A stretch of 64,000 bases of DNA from Candidatus Enterococcus leclercqii (GTDB lineage Bacteria; Bacillota; Bacilli; Lactobacillales; Enterococcaceae): assembly GCF_009933135.1 (NCBI RefSeq), contig NZ_MAEH01000009.1, forward strand, positions 310,001 through 374,000. Direction: 5' to 3'. Under the pieces are notes generated by a model, which was not told where the DNA came from, ran no database searches, and saw only the letters and a list, made by a program, of their open reading frames with translations. The translations under genes and the position numbers were made by a program. This document shows, in pieces, positions 33,681 to 41,640 of the stretch. Within the stretch, counting starts at the first letter, position 1. Each line of letters begins with the position of its first letter.

Positions 33681-35433
33681 ATGTCGCTGCACCTCCTAAC
33701 ACGGCTTGTTCCTGTGCAAAGTAATCCTTGAAGAACCCAGCCGCTTCTTGCAGCTGTGTCGGCGTCCCTTGTTCTTGCAACAATCCGTTATTCAAGACAA
33801 ACACCCGATCTGCAGCCAGCACATTGTAAAGACGATGAGAAATAAAGAGCACCACTTTGTCTTTAGCCAACTGGCGGATGGTCAACAGCAGTTGTTCCTC
33901 ACTGACAGCATCCACTCCGGAAGTGATTTCATCAAATAGATAAAAATCAGCCTCCCGCAGCAGCCCTTGAGCGACCAACAGTCTTTGCCGCTGTCCCCCG
34001 GAAAGGTTGCCGCCGTTTTCGGTCAATGGCGTTTCCAACTGTTGGGGCATTTTTTTCACCTCAGCTGCCAGGGAAACTTGTTCCAAAGCTTGCCACAAAC
34101 GCGCTTCCAGCTCAATTGGATTAGCAGAAAGCTCGGTACGATCAGCTTCCGAGAGGCCCAAGAGCAGATTTTCTTTGATTGTCGTAGGATACAAATACGT
34201 ATGGCTATCAATAATGACTGCTTTATCCCGCAACGTCGCCCTCGTGAAGACGGTCAGCTCGCGGCCGTTCCACAGCAATTCTCCTTGCCAATTTCCAAAG
34301 CGTCCGGCCAAAAGTCGCCCCAGCGTACTTTTCCCACTACCGGAGCCGCCAACAAAGGCTGTAAAGCTACCCTTTGTTAAGGTTAGATCAATAGCGGATA
34401 CAGCTGGCTGCTGTCCATCATAAGAAAACTGCAGTCCCACTCCGCGAATCTCTGTCAAAGGCTCGGCCAACGTTTCGTCGCCATACACCTGCTCGGGAAG
34501 TTCCAGATAGTTAAAAAGACGGCTGACTCCACTGATTCCGTTCATCGCGACGTGAAAAAGGGAACCCAGCTGTCGCATGGGAATAAAGACTTCTGCACTC
34601 AGCAATAAAAAGACCAATAAGCCCAATAAATCCGTCTGTCTTGCAGCGTAGGCTTTAAGCGCAAAACCAATTCCCAGTCCGGCACCACCGTAGCTGATCA
34701 GATCCATGATTGTAATGGAATTCAACTGCATCGACAATAGACTCATGGTAATCTTGCGGAATCCCTCTGCTTCTTTGACCATTTCTTTTTCTTTGATTTC
34801 ATCATAATTAAAAGCTTTCAGTACTCGAAAGCCCTGCAAGTTTTCATAAAAACGCGTGCCGAGATTCGTGTAATCCCCCCAGTATTTGCTGAGAATTTTT
34901 TTGGCGATTTTCATGACTGCCATGATGACAATCGGAATCAACGGAATTCCTATCAATAAGACAACAGCCGGCTGCCAAGCAAATTGCAGCAAGGTGAAAA
35001 AGATTATCAGTGACGCCAAAAGACAATAAAACAGTTGTGGTAAAAATCTAGCATAATAGATTTCGATTTGTTCGATGCCGTCCACGGCTAACTGAGATAA
35101 AACAGACGGCGCCAATTGGTCTTCGCTATCTCCCAAACGAAAGGCTTTTTCCATTACTTGCTGGCGTAAACTGAGGCGCAAACGTGCCGAAGAGTCAAAC
35201 AACTGCTGTTCCATCAAATAATGCAGGAGGGCCTTTCCCGCTACCCCCATTAAAATACCACCGGCCAAAAACCACGGTCCTTGTTGCGGCAGATTACCGG
35301 TCATTAAGCCTGAAACGCTCCAGGCAAGCAATAACCACATCCCGATAGACAAGCCTAACTGCCCCAAACGGAAAGCCACTAACAAAATCAGCGGCTTCTT
35401 GTCAGTAAATTCAAATAAACGTTTGTCGATCAT
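33670..35433 (-). CDS. CydD-like ABC transporter, fused permease and ATPase
   Basis: 587 residues. Membrane domain over about residues 15-310, then an ATPase with Walker A GGSGSGKST, signature NLSGGQRQRL, Walker B YLFDEITSGVD (catalytic Glu present) and H-loop FISHRLYN. It starts with an ATGA overlap with the DUF454 gene and overlaps the CydC-like gene by 11 bases, so all three are coupled. With the CydC-like protein it should form a heterodimer. The substrate is unknown; no cytochrome bd genes (cydAB) are nearby, and the upstream Fur-type box suggests iron-linked expression. Confidence 0.82.
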   Translation of the reverse strand: MIDKRLFEFTDKKPLILLVAFRLGQLGLSIGMWLLLAWSVSGLMTGNLPQQGPWFLAGGILMGVAGKALLHYLMEQQLFDSSARLRLSLRQQVMEKAFRLGDSEDQLAPSVLSQLAVDGIEQIEIYYARFLPQLFYCLLASLIIFFTLLQFAWQPAVVLLIGIPLIPIVIMAVMKIAKKILSKYWGDYTNLGTRFYENLQGFRVLKAFNYDEIKEKEMVKEAEGFRKITMSLLSMQLNSITIMDLISYGGAGLGIGFALKAYAARQTDLLGLLVFLLLSAEVFIPMRQLGSLFHVAMNGISGVSRLFNYLELPEQVYGDETLAEPLTEIRGVGLQFSYDGQQPAVSAIDLTLTKGSFTAFVGGSGSGKSTLGRLLAGRFGNWQGELLWNGRELTVFTRATLRDKAVIIDSHTYLYPTTIKENLLLGLSEADRTELSANPIELEARLWQALEQVSLAAEVKKMPQQLETPLTENGGNLSGGQRQRLLVAQGLLREADFYLFDEITSGVDAVSEEQLLLTIRQLAKDKVVLFISHRLYNVLAADRVFVLNNGLLQEQGTPTQLQEAAGFFKDYFAQEQAVLGGAATYEK

Positions 35434-35828
35434 TCTTGTATCCCGCCTACTTTCTCAATGGTCACTTTGCCTTTTTTAATCCTCAGGTACCAAGTCAGCC
35501 CGATAACATGGGCGACATAGACCAGCACCAGACAGATCCGCATCGGCGTATTATCCACCAGAATTCCCGGCAGTGCAAAGACGACTGCCATCATTGCAAA
35601 CATCCGCACCATGCCTTTATTGGTAATTTTTTTCTTTACCAACGGCTCCTCCACATATTGTTTATACGTCGCTGAATTGACAAAACGCTGATGCAGTTTC
35701 TCTGAGCTGCGGAGCCAGAAAAAGCCCGTCAGCAGATAAAAAACGGTCGTCGGTAGAAACGGCAGAAAGATTCCCAGTGTCCCTAGTGCCAGGGTGATTG
35801 CCCCCAAAATAATGTACAGTAATTTCAA
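35430..35828 (-). CDS. DUF454 family membrane protein (YbaN-like)
   Basis: 132 residues. The start is a TTG at 35828 behind GGAGGCCTATAGGAA, and its bases overlap the stop of the decayed upstream gene (TTGA). The opening LYIILGAITLALGTLGIFLPFLPTTVF is characteristic of DUF454, with PFLPTTPF-like residues and two to four membrane helices. The function of the family is unknown; it is often linked to iron- or heme-related genes. Here it is coupled to the two ABC genes downstream. Confidence 0.85.
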   Translation of the reverse strand: MKLLYIILGAITLALGTLGIFLPFLPTTVFYLLTGFFWLRSSEKLHQRFVNSATYKQYVEEPLVKKKITNKGMVRMFAMMAVVFALPGILVDNTPMRICLVLVYVAHVIGLTWYLRIKKGKVTIEKVGGIQE

Positions 35829-36123
35829 TTCCTATAGGCCTCCTTGATTGTTGCAGTCGCTTTCAAAACATTTCCACATTCTGTCGGCACCCGTTTACAC
35901 CCTCGCAGCAACTGACTCAGACTGGGAAATAACCGGTGGTACAATATGCGGGAGCCTGAACAACTCAAAATTTTCCGCTTTTTTTCTCGATAATCTGATC
36001 GATAACCCTGAACCGGACATTTTTACATGTCGGTTTGTCTTTACCGAAACGGCAGCGACTTAGATGTTTTTCAACATAACTTACCAGCTTTGCTTGAGTG
36101 ATCACGGTTTCTGTGCTTAACAT
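35825..36123 (-). pseudogene. Decayed nitrous-oxide-stimulated-promoter family gene (YgbA-like)
   Basis: Two minus-strand frames together give a recognisable protein. The first, from ATG 36123, reads SYVEKHLSRCRFGKDKPTCKN and is lost near 36018. Restoring one T after AAAAA shifts to a frame that continues CPVQGYRSDYREKKRKIL, then LYHRLFPSLSQLL, and ends in a TGA overlapping the DUF454 start. The family has the pattern C-FG-KPTC-CP-HCYKPDYREKI. The conserved HCYKPDY is QGYRSDY here, and the usual N-terminal Cys/His region is missing, so several lesions besides the frameshift are present. The gene was probably once the first of the iron-linked operon. Confidence 0.7.
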
Positions 36124-36213
36124 AATTCAACCGGATCCGCTCGTAATCAGTTTCTGTTCGTCAGCCACCACTAATTTTGTAATCGGTTTTATCCTCATCG
36201 CTTCACATTTTTT

Positions 36214-36251
36214 AGTATAACAGACCTCAACTCAAATGAGAATGACTCTCA
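36214..36251 (-). promoter_or_regulatory. Fur-type box and -10 of the DUF454/ABC operon
   Basis: TGAGAATGACTCTCA (36237-36251) fits the 7-1-7 Fur/PerR pattern TGATAATNATTATCA in layout, with one arm mismatch. On the minus strand it overlaps the -35 region of a promoter whose -10 is TATACT (36219-36214). This would repress the operon when iron is plentiful. Between 36124 and 36465 no other gene is seen. Confidence 0.6.
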
Positions 36252-36411
36252 ATTAAAAAGGAACATTCCCCACATAAAAATCCCCTGATCTGCCGCCAAT
36301 CTCAGCTGAAGCTGCCACTTTTTTTCAATCCCTTTTACGCGAGACGTTTTCTTTGCCACCTCCTAGACTTCGCGTTACTATCGAGGCAGAAAAACAACTT
36401 GTGTTTTCTTG

Positions 36412-36440
36412 TTGAGAATCCAAGTTGAACGATCTATAGA
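36412..36440 (+). promoter_or_regulatory. Promoter of the CoA-disulfide reductase gene
   Basis: TTGAGA, a 17-base spacer and TATAGA, followed 25 bases later by the ATG at 36466 with GAGGAG as ribosome binding site. Confidence 0.6.
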
Positions 36441-36465
36441 CCCAATACAAGAGGAGCTGTCTGTT

Positions 36466-38082
36466 ATGAAAATTATCGTTATCGGCGGTGTTGCCGGAGG
36501 ACCTTCATTTGCTACACGGTTGCGCCGGTTAAATGAAAAACATGAAATCACTTTGTTTGAAAGAGGGGCAGATATTTCCTACGCCAGTTGTGCCTTGCCA
36601 TACTATCTCGGCGGCGTAATTACGGATCGGGCCAGCCTGATTGAACGGACTCCGGCGCAGTTAAAGGAAAAAAACAACATTGACGTCTTCACTCGTCATG
36701 AAGTGACCGCTATTGATCCTGAGGCCAAAACAGTTACTGTCAAAAATCTTACCGACAACACTTTGCGCACTGAAGCTTACGACAAGTTGGTCTTAGCTAC
36801 CGGCGCGCGGCCAACACTGCCGGAAATTCCCGGCGCTGAGGCAGCTGAAAACGGCTTTGTTTTGCGAAATGTCACAAACGCAGATGCGATTATGGACTAT
36901 CTAAACAGCCACGATCCTAAAACAGTTACAATTCTAGGTGCTGGGGTTGCTGGTTTAGAAATGGCAGAAAACATGCAGGAACGCGGTCTGGCAGTCACTT
37001 TGATTGAACAGCTGCCTCAAGTGGCTTTTCCTTACGATGCTGAAATTGCCGATCTGATTTATGACCACTTGTTGGCAAAAGGGGTTGCTGTCCATCTGAA
37101 TGCGACAGTTTCTGAGATTTCCGAAAAAGGTCATCTGCTGCAGCTGACAGATGGCACTACAGTGAACACGGATATGATTCTTTTTGCGACTGGTGTCACC
37201 CCCAACAATGAAGTAGCAGCGGCAGCCGGCATCAATCTCAATGAAAACGGCCAGATTCCAGTAGACGATCAACTGCGTACCAACCTGCCAGACATCTATG
37301 CGATTGGCGATGTCATCGAAACCACCAGTATCGTGACTGGCTTACCTACACCGAGCATGCTTTCCAGCGCGGCAAATCGGCAAGGCCACCTACTGGCAGA
37401 CATCATCAATGGTGATGACAGCCTCCACTACCGGGGATATCTCGGGACTGGCGTCGGCAAGATTTTTGACTACACAGCCAGCTACACTGGCTTAACCGAA
37501 CACATGCTGCAAGCAGCCGGTATCACCGACTACAAGACCGTGTTCATCACGCCTTTTGATCACGCGTATTTCTATCCTGGTGCCAAACGGCTGAACTTGA
37601 AACTGATCTTTGACGCGGCTACAGGTAAAATTCTGGGAGGCCAAGCTGTGGGCGAACACGGTGTCGATAAACGTATCGGTGAGCTCTCTGTTGCGATCAC
37701 TGGCGGTCTGACGATTTTCGACTTACCAGATTTGGAATTTCCTTACTCACCGCCATACGCATCTTCTCGCGACGTATTGAATATCGCCGGTTATGTGGGG
37801 ATTAACCAATTCACCAAAGTTGCCGAAACAATTGCCCTTGCCGATATTCCAGCAGATGATTTACAAAATGCGTACTTCCTGGATGTTCGTGAATCAGACA
37901 AGCCAAAAAGCGGCAGCATCGAAGCGACCGCCAACATTCCATTGAATGACCTGCGAGACCGAATCAATGAGATTCCTCGTGACCGTCCAGTTTATCTGAC
38001 TTTCCGCAAGGGCCTCAACACCTACACTGCCGCTCGAATCTTAGCCGGCTTCGGCATCAAAGCGCTGTTGATTGAAGAATAA
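36466..38082 (+). CDS. CoA-disulfide reductase with a C-terminal rhodanese-like domain
   Basis: 538 residues from ATG 36466 (GAGGAG nine bases upstream). Residues 1-450 form an FAD/NAD(P)H pyridine nucleotide-disulfide oxidoreductase: FAD motif VIGGVAGGPSFATRLRR, active-site Cys in YASCALPYY (Cys about 43), NAD(P)H motif ILGAGVAGLEMAE and FAD motif IYAIGDV. The enzyme reduces CoA disulfide or CoA persulfide. The last 80 residues align with a rhodanese domain (FLDVRE, IPLNDLRDRI), but the active loop reads TFRKGLNTY where a catalytic Cys is expected, so sulfur transfer by that domain is unlikely. The gene diverges from the Fur-boxed operon. Confidence 0.9.
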   Translation: MKIIVIGGVAGGPSFATRLRRLNEKHEITLFERGADISYASCALPYYLGGVITDRASLIERTPAQLKEKNNIDVFTRHEVTAIDPEAKTVTVKNLTDNTLRTEAYDKLVLATGARPTLPEIPGAEAAENGFVLRNVTNADAIMDYLNSHDPKTVTILGAGVAGLEMAENMQERGLAVTLIEQLPQVAFPYDAEIADLIYDHLLAKGVAVHLNATVSEISEKGHLLQLTDGTTVNTDMILFATGVTPNNEVAAAAGINLNENGQIPVDDQLRTNLPDIYAIGDVIETTSIVTGLPTPSMLSSAANRQGHLLADIINGDDSLHYRGYLGTGVGKIFDYTASYTGLTEHMLQAAGITDYKTVFITPFDHAYFYPGAKRLNLKLIFDAATGKILGGQAVGEHGVDKRIGELSVAITGGLTIFDLPDLEFPYSPPYASSRDVLNIAGYVGINQFTKVAETIALADIPADDLQNAYFLDVRESDKPKSGSIEATANIPLNDLRDRINEIPRDRPVYLTFRKGLNTYTAARILAGFGIKALLIEE

Positions 38083-38214
38083 GTCACTTCGCCATAGCAC
38101 TCGTGACAGTAGCCGGCCCTATGGATGCTGCCACGAAGAAATTACTGAGGCATTGTGCTGATTCCCATGGAAAAGGTACGCCTTTGTTTCATGGGCAGAT
38201 AGAAGGGGGCTCCG

Positions 38215-38715
38215 ATGTTAGATTATTTACCCTATAATCCATTGCTAAATGCTGATGTGCTCACAATTTTTAACGCAAATAGACCTTACCTGGCATTATC
38301 AAAAACGATTTTCGACGAAGAATCACTCCTTGCTGATTTACAGCAACGGCCCGCCAGCATTTTGCCAGAAAATAAGCACTTAGAAGTGATTTACTGTCAG
38401 CAACAGGCGGTAGCAATTTTAGACTATTTGACCGGTTACAAAACAGCTGACAGCGTTTATCTAGGACTACTATTAGTAAAAGAACATGGTCAAGGGTTTG
38501 GCAAACAGATCGTAAGAGCGCTCATTAACCGCTCGATTGTTGCCGGCTATAAAGAAATTGAATTGGCTGTACTGACTGAAAATAGAGCTGCTCTTGCTTT
38601 TTGGCAGCTATTAGGCTTCACTATTTTTGACACCGTCGCTTATGAAAAAGACTTAAAGGTGCATAAAATGCAACTAAGATTATCGTCTCTTACTAGCGAA
38701 GAACACTTTCTTTAA
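38215..38715 (+). CDS. GNAT-family N-acetyltransferase
   Basis: 166 residues, ATG behind AGAAGGGGGCTCCG. The acetyl-CoA binding motif is LLLVKEHGQGFGKQIVRAL (the Q/RxxGxG/A pattern as HGQGFG) near residue 95, followed by ELAVLTENRAALAFWQLLGF, the usual second half of the GNAT fold. The substrate is unknown. It follows CoA-disulfide reductase by about 130 bases and may be transcribed with it; a strong terminator follows at 38846. Confidence 0.85.
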   Translation: MLDYLPYNPLLNADVLTIFNANRPYLALSKTIFDEESLLADLQQRPASILPENKHLEVIYCQQQAVAILDYLTGYKTADSVYLGLLLVKEHGQGFGKQIVRALINRSIVAGYKEIELAVLTENRAALAFWQLLGFTIFDTVAYEKDLKVHKMQLRLSSLTSEEHFL

Positions 38716-38845
38716 TCAAAACAAATTCTCTACTTGATTTGGTGATCTGCAGGTAACATGCAATTTCGTGAACTCACTATTTGAATGGCGTGATTTTTGC
38801 AGGGAATTCTTCTTTTTAGCAAAGCTTTCTAAATTTATCGTATCA

Positions 38846-38893
38846 AAATGACCAGTCGCATCTGCTTTTTTCCGCAGACGCGACTGGTCATTT
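38846..38893. terminator. Long-stem bidirectional terminator
   Basis: A 20-bp near-perfect stem (AAATGACCAGTCGCATCTGC and its complement, one mismatch) with an 8-base T-rich loop. It sits between convergent genes. Confidence 0.75.
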
Positions 38894-38971
38894 GAATTTA
38901 TTCTAGAGCTTGATGAGTTGCTTGCACATTATCGAAAAAAATTTCTCTTAACTGGCCAGTATAACTGACCC

Positions 38972-39295
38972 TCATGGCTTACTATCGTCATTCCCGTGTT
39001 CAAATCCATCAAAGCTTTCACCGTCGTAATATTTCAGCAAGTCTTCATAGGACAACAAAGACGAGGTCATAGCATCTTCTTCATTTTCTTCCTCGATTTG
39101 CGTTGCCAGCTGTTCTTCGGCGTATTCCTGATAGACTTCCAGTAAGTTCCGATACAAAGCTTGCACCGAGTGAGCTTCTGCTGCCAAAAAAGGCAATTCC
39201 CGAATAAAGCCCCGATACACTGGAATTCCGGCTTCAATCTCCACTGGCAACTCGATGACAGTCAACTTCAGTGCGTCAAATTGTTGGTTGAACAT
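38972..39295 (-). CDS. HicB-like small protein
   Basis: 107 residues. The first 60 residues have the pattern of a HicB-type partial RNase H fold: a strand VYRGFIRELPFLAAEAHSV followed by a helix ALYRNLLEVYQEYAEEQ. The rest is acidic. No HicA toxin partner is adjacent, and no DNA-binding domain is seen, so it is either an orphan antitoxin-like protein or a HicB-fold protein with another use. It ends a minus-strand run that includes the TMEM175-like gene, 17 bases upstream. Confidence 0.55.
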   Translation of the reverse strand: MFNQQFDALKLTVIELPVEIEAGIPVYRGFIRELPFLAAEAHSVQALYRNLLEVYQEYAEEQLATQIEEENEEDAMTSSLLSYEDLLKYYDGESFDGFEHGNDDSKP

Positions 39296-39312
39296 CTGCT
39301 TTCCCCTCGCTT

Positions 39313-39903
39313 TTACTCGTGCTCCCCACGATGGATGAATTGCTCAATTTGTTTTTCCGGAATAAACCACATCAAAAGCATCAAGCCGTTTACTACCAGT
39401 ACAGCGACTGGATGGATTAACCAACCACAGAGCAATGCCAGCACATTCATGAACAATGTAATTTTCATTTTCCGGTAGTTTTGGAAGAGCCGTCCAATTG
39501 CCGAATTTTTACCATTGCAGCGTACGAGCGCCACTCCCAGAAGCAAATAACCCAAATCAGCACCAAAGATCACTCCGCCATACAAAATCTGAGGCGCCAA
39601 TGAGGTAGGATAGTCTACCACCCAGTCGGTAGCAAAGGGAAACAAACTCATCATTAAAATAAACAGATTATTGGCCCACAAAACCCAACCATCGACTTTT
39701 TTTACGATATTAAACAGGTGATGATGGTTGTTCCAATAGACCGCCAACGAAACAAAGCTGATTAAATAGATAAAAAACTGGTGGCCAGTTCCTTCAAAAG
39801 CTTGCCAAGTATCATTGGCTGGCTCTCTCAATTCTAAAACTAATAATGTCATCACAATGGCAATTACTGCATCGGTAAATGCTTCAATTCGTGTCTTCGG
39901 CAT
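39313..39903 (-). CDS. TMEM175-family (DUF1211) potassium channel-like protein
   Basis: 196 residues, about six membrane helices. The first helix carries the family signature RIEAFTDAVIAIVMTLLVLEL, equivalent to the RxxxFSDAxxAIxxTLLxLEL selectivity motif of bacterial TMEM175 proteins. These form homotetrameric potassium-permeable channels. The upstream AGAAAGGATAG lies somewhat far from the ATG. It is followed by the HicB-like gene after 17 bases and may form a small operon with it. Confidence 0.85.
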   Translation of the reverse strand: MPKTRIEAFTDAVIAIVMTLLVLELREPANDTWQAFEGTGHQFFIYLISFVSLAVYWNNHHHLFNIVKKVDGWVLWANNLFILMMSLFPFATDWVVDYPTSLAPQILYGGVIFGADLGYLLLGVALVRCNGKNSAIGRLFQNYRKMKITLFMNVLALLCGWLIHPVAVLVVNGLMLLMWFIPEKQIEQFIHRGEHE

Positions 39904-39987
39904 AGCCGGTTCACTATCCTTTCTTTCTGTCTTTTTGTGAATCGAGCGGCTACTTTGTTGTCACAGCCGCTGCTTGAGCTTTGCGAT

Positions 39988-40497
39988 TTATTCGATATAT
40001 AATGTTCCAGTCACTTCTTTTAACGCATCCGGCACCAGTTGGATTCCCAAAATAAACTCATCAGGAATCTCAGAACCATTGGCGATCCCCAGATCAGCCG
40101 CCGATTGGAACCCGTAGCGCTTATAATAATCAGGATTGCCTACAAGAAAAACTGCTGAATGCTCTAGTGTCAGCGCCTTGTCAAAAGCCGCCTGCATGAG
40201 TTTGCCGCCGATTCCCTGATTGCGATAATCAAAAGCCACTGACAACGGTGCCAGCAATAAGACGCCATGCTCGCCTTCAGTCGTTTCAATTCCTCGTTTG
40301 GTCAGCATCACATGACCGATCAGCTTCCCTTTGTCTTCTGCAACAAATTCCAATTCCGGTAAGAAACCTGACCCCTTTCGCAGCTCTTCGACAAACTCCT
40401 GCTCCGTGCCGTCTGACACCTGAGCCGTTTTGAAGGCTTGCTGAACCAAGTCATAGATTGCTGGATAATCTGCCTTTGTGGCTTGTCTAATTTCCAT
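39988..40497 (-). CDS. GNAT-family N-acetyltransferase (Eis/YhbS-like)
   Basis: 169 residues from ATG 40497, with GAGGAAAGATAG upstream; an open frame extends further through the end of the preceding gene. GNAT motif: LLAPLSVAFDYRNQGIGGKLM near residue 80 (RNQGIGGKL as acetyl-CoA loop) and VFLVGNPDYYKRYGFQSA near 120. The latter matches the YhbS/COG3153 subgroup. Substrate unknown. It starts one base past the stop of the AbrB-like gene upstream, so the two are coupled. Confidence 0.85.
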   Translation of the reverse strand: MEIRQATKADYPAIYDLVQQAFKTAQVSDGTEQEFVEELRKGSGFLPELEFVAEDKGKLIGHVMLTKRGIETTEGEHGVLLLAPLSVAFDYRNQGIGGKLMQAAFDKALTLEHSAVFLVGNPDYYKRYGFQSAADLGIANGSEIPDEFILGIQLVPDALKEVTGTLYIE

Positions 40498-40498
40498 T

Positions 40499-40720
40499 CT
40501 ATCTTTCCTCCTCTGTCGAATCCTCATCCATTACACGCCGCAAGACATCATTCAAAATGTCTTCTTGAGTCAATTGTTTGATTGCCTTAGCCAGAAGTTC
40601 TTCGTCCACTTCCAGGATGGAATCTTCCGCCAGCCCGTTTTCTGCAACGAACTCTTCTGATAACGGCAATAATACGCGGTTATCCACCTTCATCAAGCGG
40701 CGTTTGCGCTTTTTATTCAT
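40499..40720 (-). CDS. Small AbrB/MazE-like protein
   Basis: 73 residues from ATG 40720, behind GGAGGGGGTGG. A basic start (NKKRKRR) is followed by VDNRVLLPLSEEFVAENGL and ILEVDEELL, a pattern resembling the swapped-hairpin AbrB/MazE DNA-binding fold. The tail is acidic. No toxin gene is next to it; the downstream gene is the coupled acetyltransferase, a pairing that recalls GNAT toxin-antitoxin loci, but the GNAT here looks like an ordinary YhbS-type enzyme. The assignment is tentative. Confidence 0.5.
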   Translation of the reverse strand: MNKKRKRRLMKVDNRVLLPLSEEFVAENGLAEDSILEVDEELLAKAIKQLTQEDILNDVLRRVMDEDSTEEER

Positions 40721-40815
40721 GACTTCCACCCCCTCCTAGAGTATAACAAAAAACCTTTGAAAACTGCTTTTTTTACTTTTTGTAAGTCCGTTGGTCAAGA
40801 AACTGTTTATTCCAC

Positions 40816-40854
40816 AAAAATACCGGGAGCCTGCTTGTGGTGTGGCCCCCGGTA
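40816..40854 (-). terminator. Rho-independent terminator
   Basis: TACCGGGAGCC and GGCCCCCGGTA pair (10 of 11) with a run of five Ts on the minus strand, 26 bases after the stop of the PepSY lipoprotein gene. Confidence 0.75.
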
Positions 40855-40879
40855 CCTCTGATTTGCGGTTAGGTCAGAT

Positions 40880-41590
40880 TTAATCGTGATCGTCGGCGAC
40901 AGTTCGCAGGTACTCCCCGGTCTTGGCATCAATTTTGACATCCTGCCAGTGACGGTCTTTGTTGAATTTAACACTCCAAATCACATACCCGTCATCTTCA
41001 TCTAGTTCGATTTTCACCAGAGAATAACCCTCTGCCCCGTACTTATCAGCTACTTCAGCTGCGGCTTCCATAGTAATGACCTCATCTATCGGCAATTGGT
41101 CTTCTTGCCAATCGTCGTTATCGCCGTCATCCTCTAAGTCTGATTGATGGTGAACTGTATCTGCCACAGCATCAATAGTCACTTCGTATTCACCCTTGGC
41201 ATCTTCCCCTTCAATCTTGAAGCGCTTGGTTTTTTGTCCTTGATACAAGCCTTGTGCTTCCCACTCTAACTCGTGGATCGCTGCAGCGGGGTATAGTTCT
41301 CTAAACTTAGCGACAGCTTGTGTATAATCGACTTTTTGATCCAGCACCTCTGAAACAGCCGTATCTTTTGAAGTCATCTGAGACGAATCTGAGCTTGCCG
41401 ATGATGACGCAACAGAGGCAGTAGTGTCTTCCTGATCAGTAGCAGCACTACTCGTCGCTACTGTCACACCTTCTGCAGTGGAAGCTGCTACGCTGTCAGA
41501 CTGACTGCTGCCGGTAGTCTTATTGTCTGAACAGCCGGCTGCCCCCAAAAGAATCGTTGCTCCCAGTATTAAAATCAGTGTTTTCTTCAT
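40880..41590 (-). CDS. PepSY-domain lipoprotein
   Basis: 236 residues. Signal peptide and lipobox LGAAGC (Cys about 20), then a Ser/Thr/Ala-rich linker to about residue 85, then two PepSY-like repeats (AVAKFRELYPAAAIHELEWE with KGEYEVTIDA, and AAAEVADKYGAEGYSLVKIE with WQDVKIDAKTGEYL). A very acidic DLEDDGDNDD lies between them. PepSY lipoproteins are surface proteins, sometimes peptidase inhibitors or linked to envelope sensing. It is followed by its own terminator and lies 50 bases downstream of the TSUP gene, so the two may share a transcript. Confidence 0.85.
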   Translation of the reverse strand: MKKTLILILGATILLGAAGCSDNKTTGSSQSDSVAASTAEGVTVATSSAATDQEDTTASVASSSASSDSSQMTSKDTAVSEVLDQKVDYTQAVAKFRELYPAAAIHELEWEAQGLYQGQKTKRFKIEGEDAKGEYEVTIDAVADTVHHQSDLEDDGDNDDWQEDQLPIDEVITMEAAAEVADKYGAEGYSLVKIELDEDDGYVIWSVKFNKDRHWQDVKIDAKTGEYLRTVADDHD

Positions 41591-41640
41591 AGTTGCCTCC
41601 CTTTCTTATTTCCTGTTTCTGAGCAGTTGCCAAATCAGAC

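Noticed and set aside
35848-36063. Plus-strand 71-codon frame opposite the decayed gene
   Set aside because: No ribosome binding site and no plausible protein pattern; the minus strand carries the family match.
38972-39295. HicAB toxin-antitoxin module
   Set aside because: No HicA-like gene on either side of the HicB-like protein.
40497-40499. Toxin-antitoxin pair made of the AbrB-like protein and the acetyltransferase
   Set aside because: The GNAT matches an ordinary YhbS-type enzyme rather than the RHH-associated TacT/AtaT toxins; adjacency alone is not enough.
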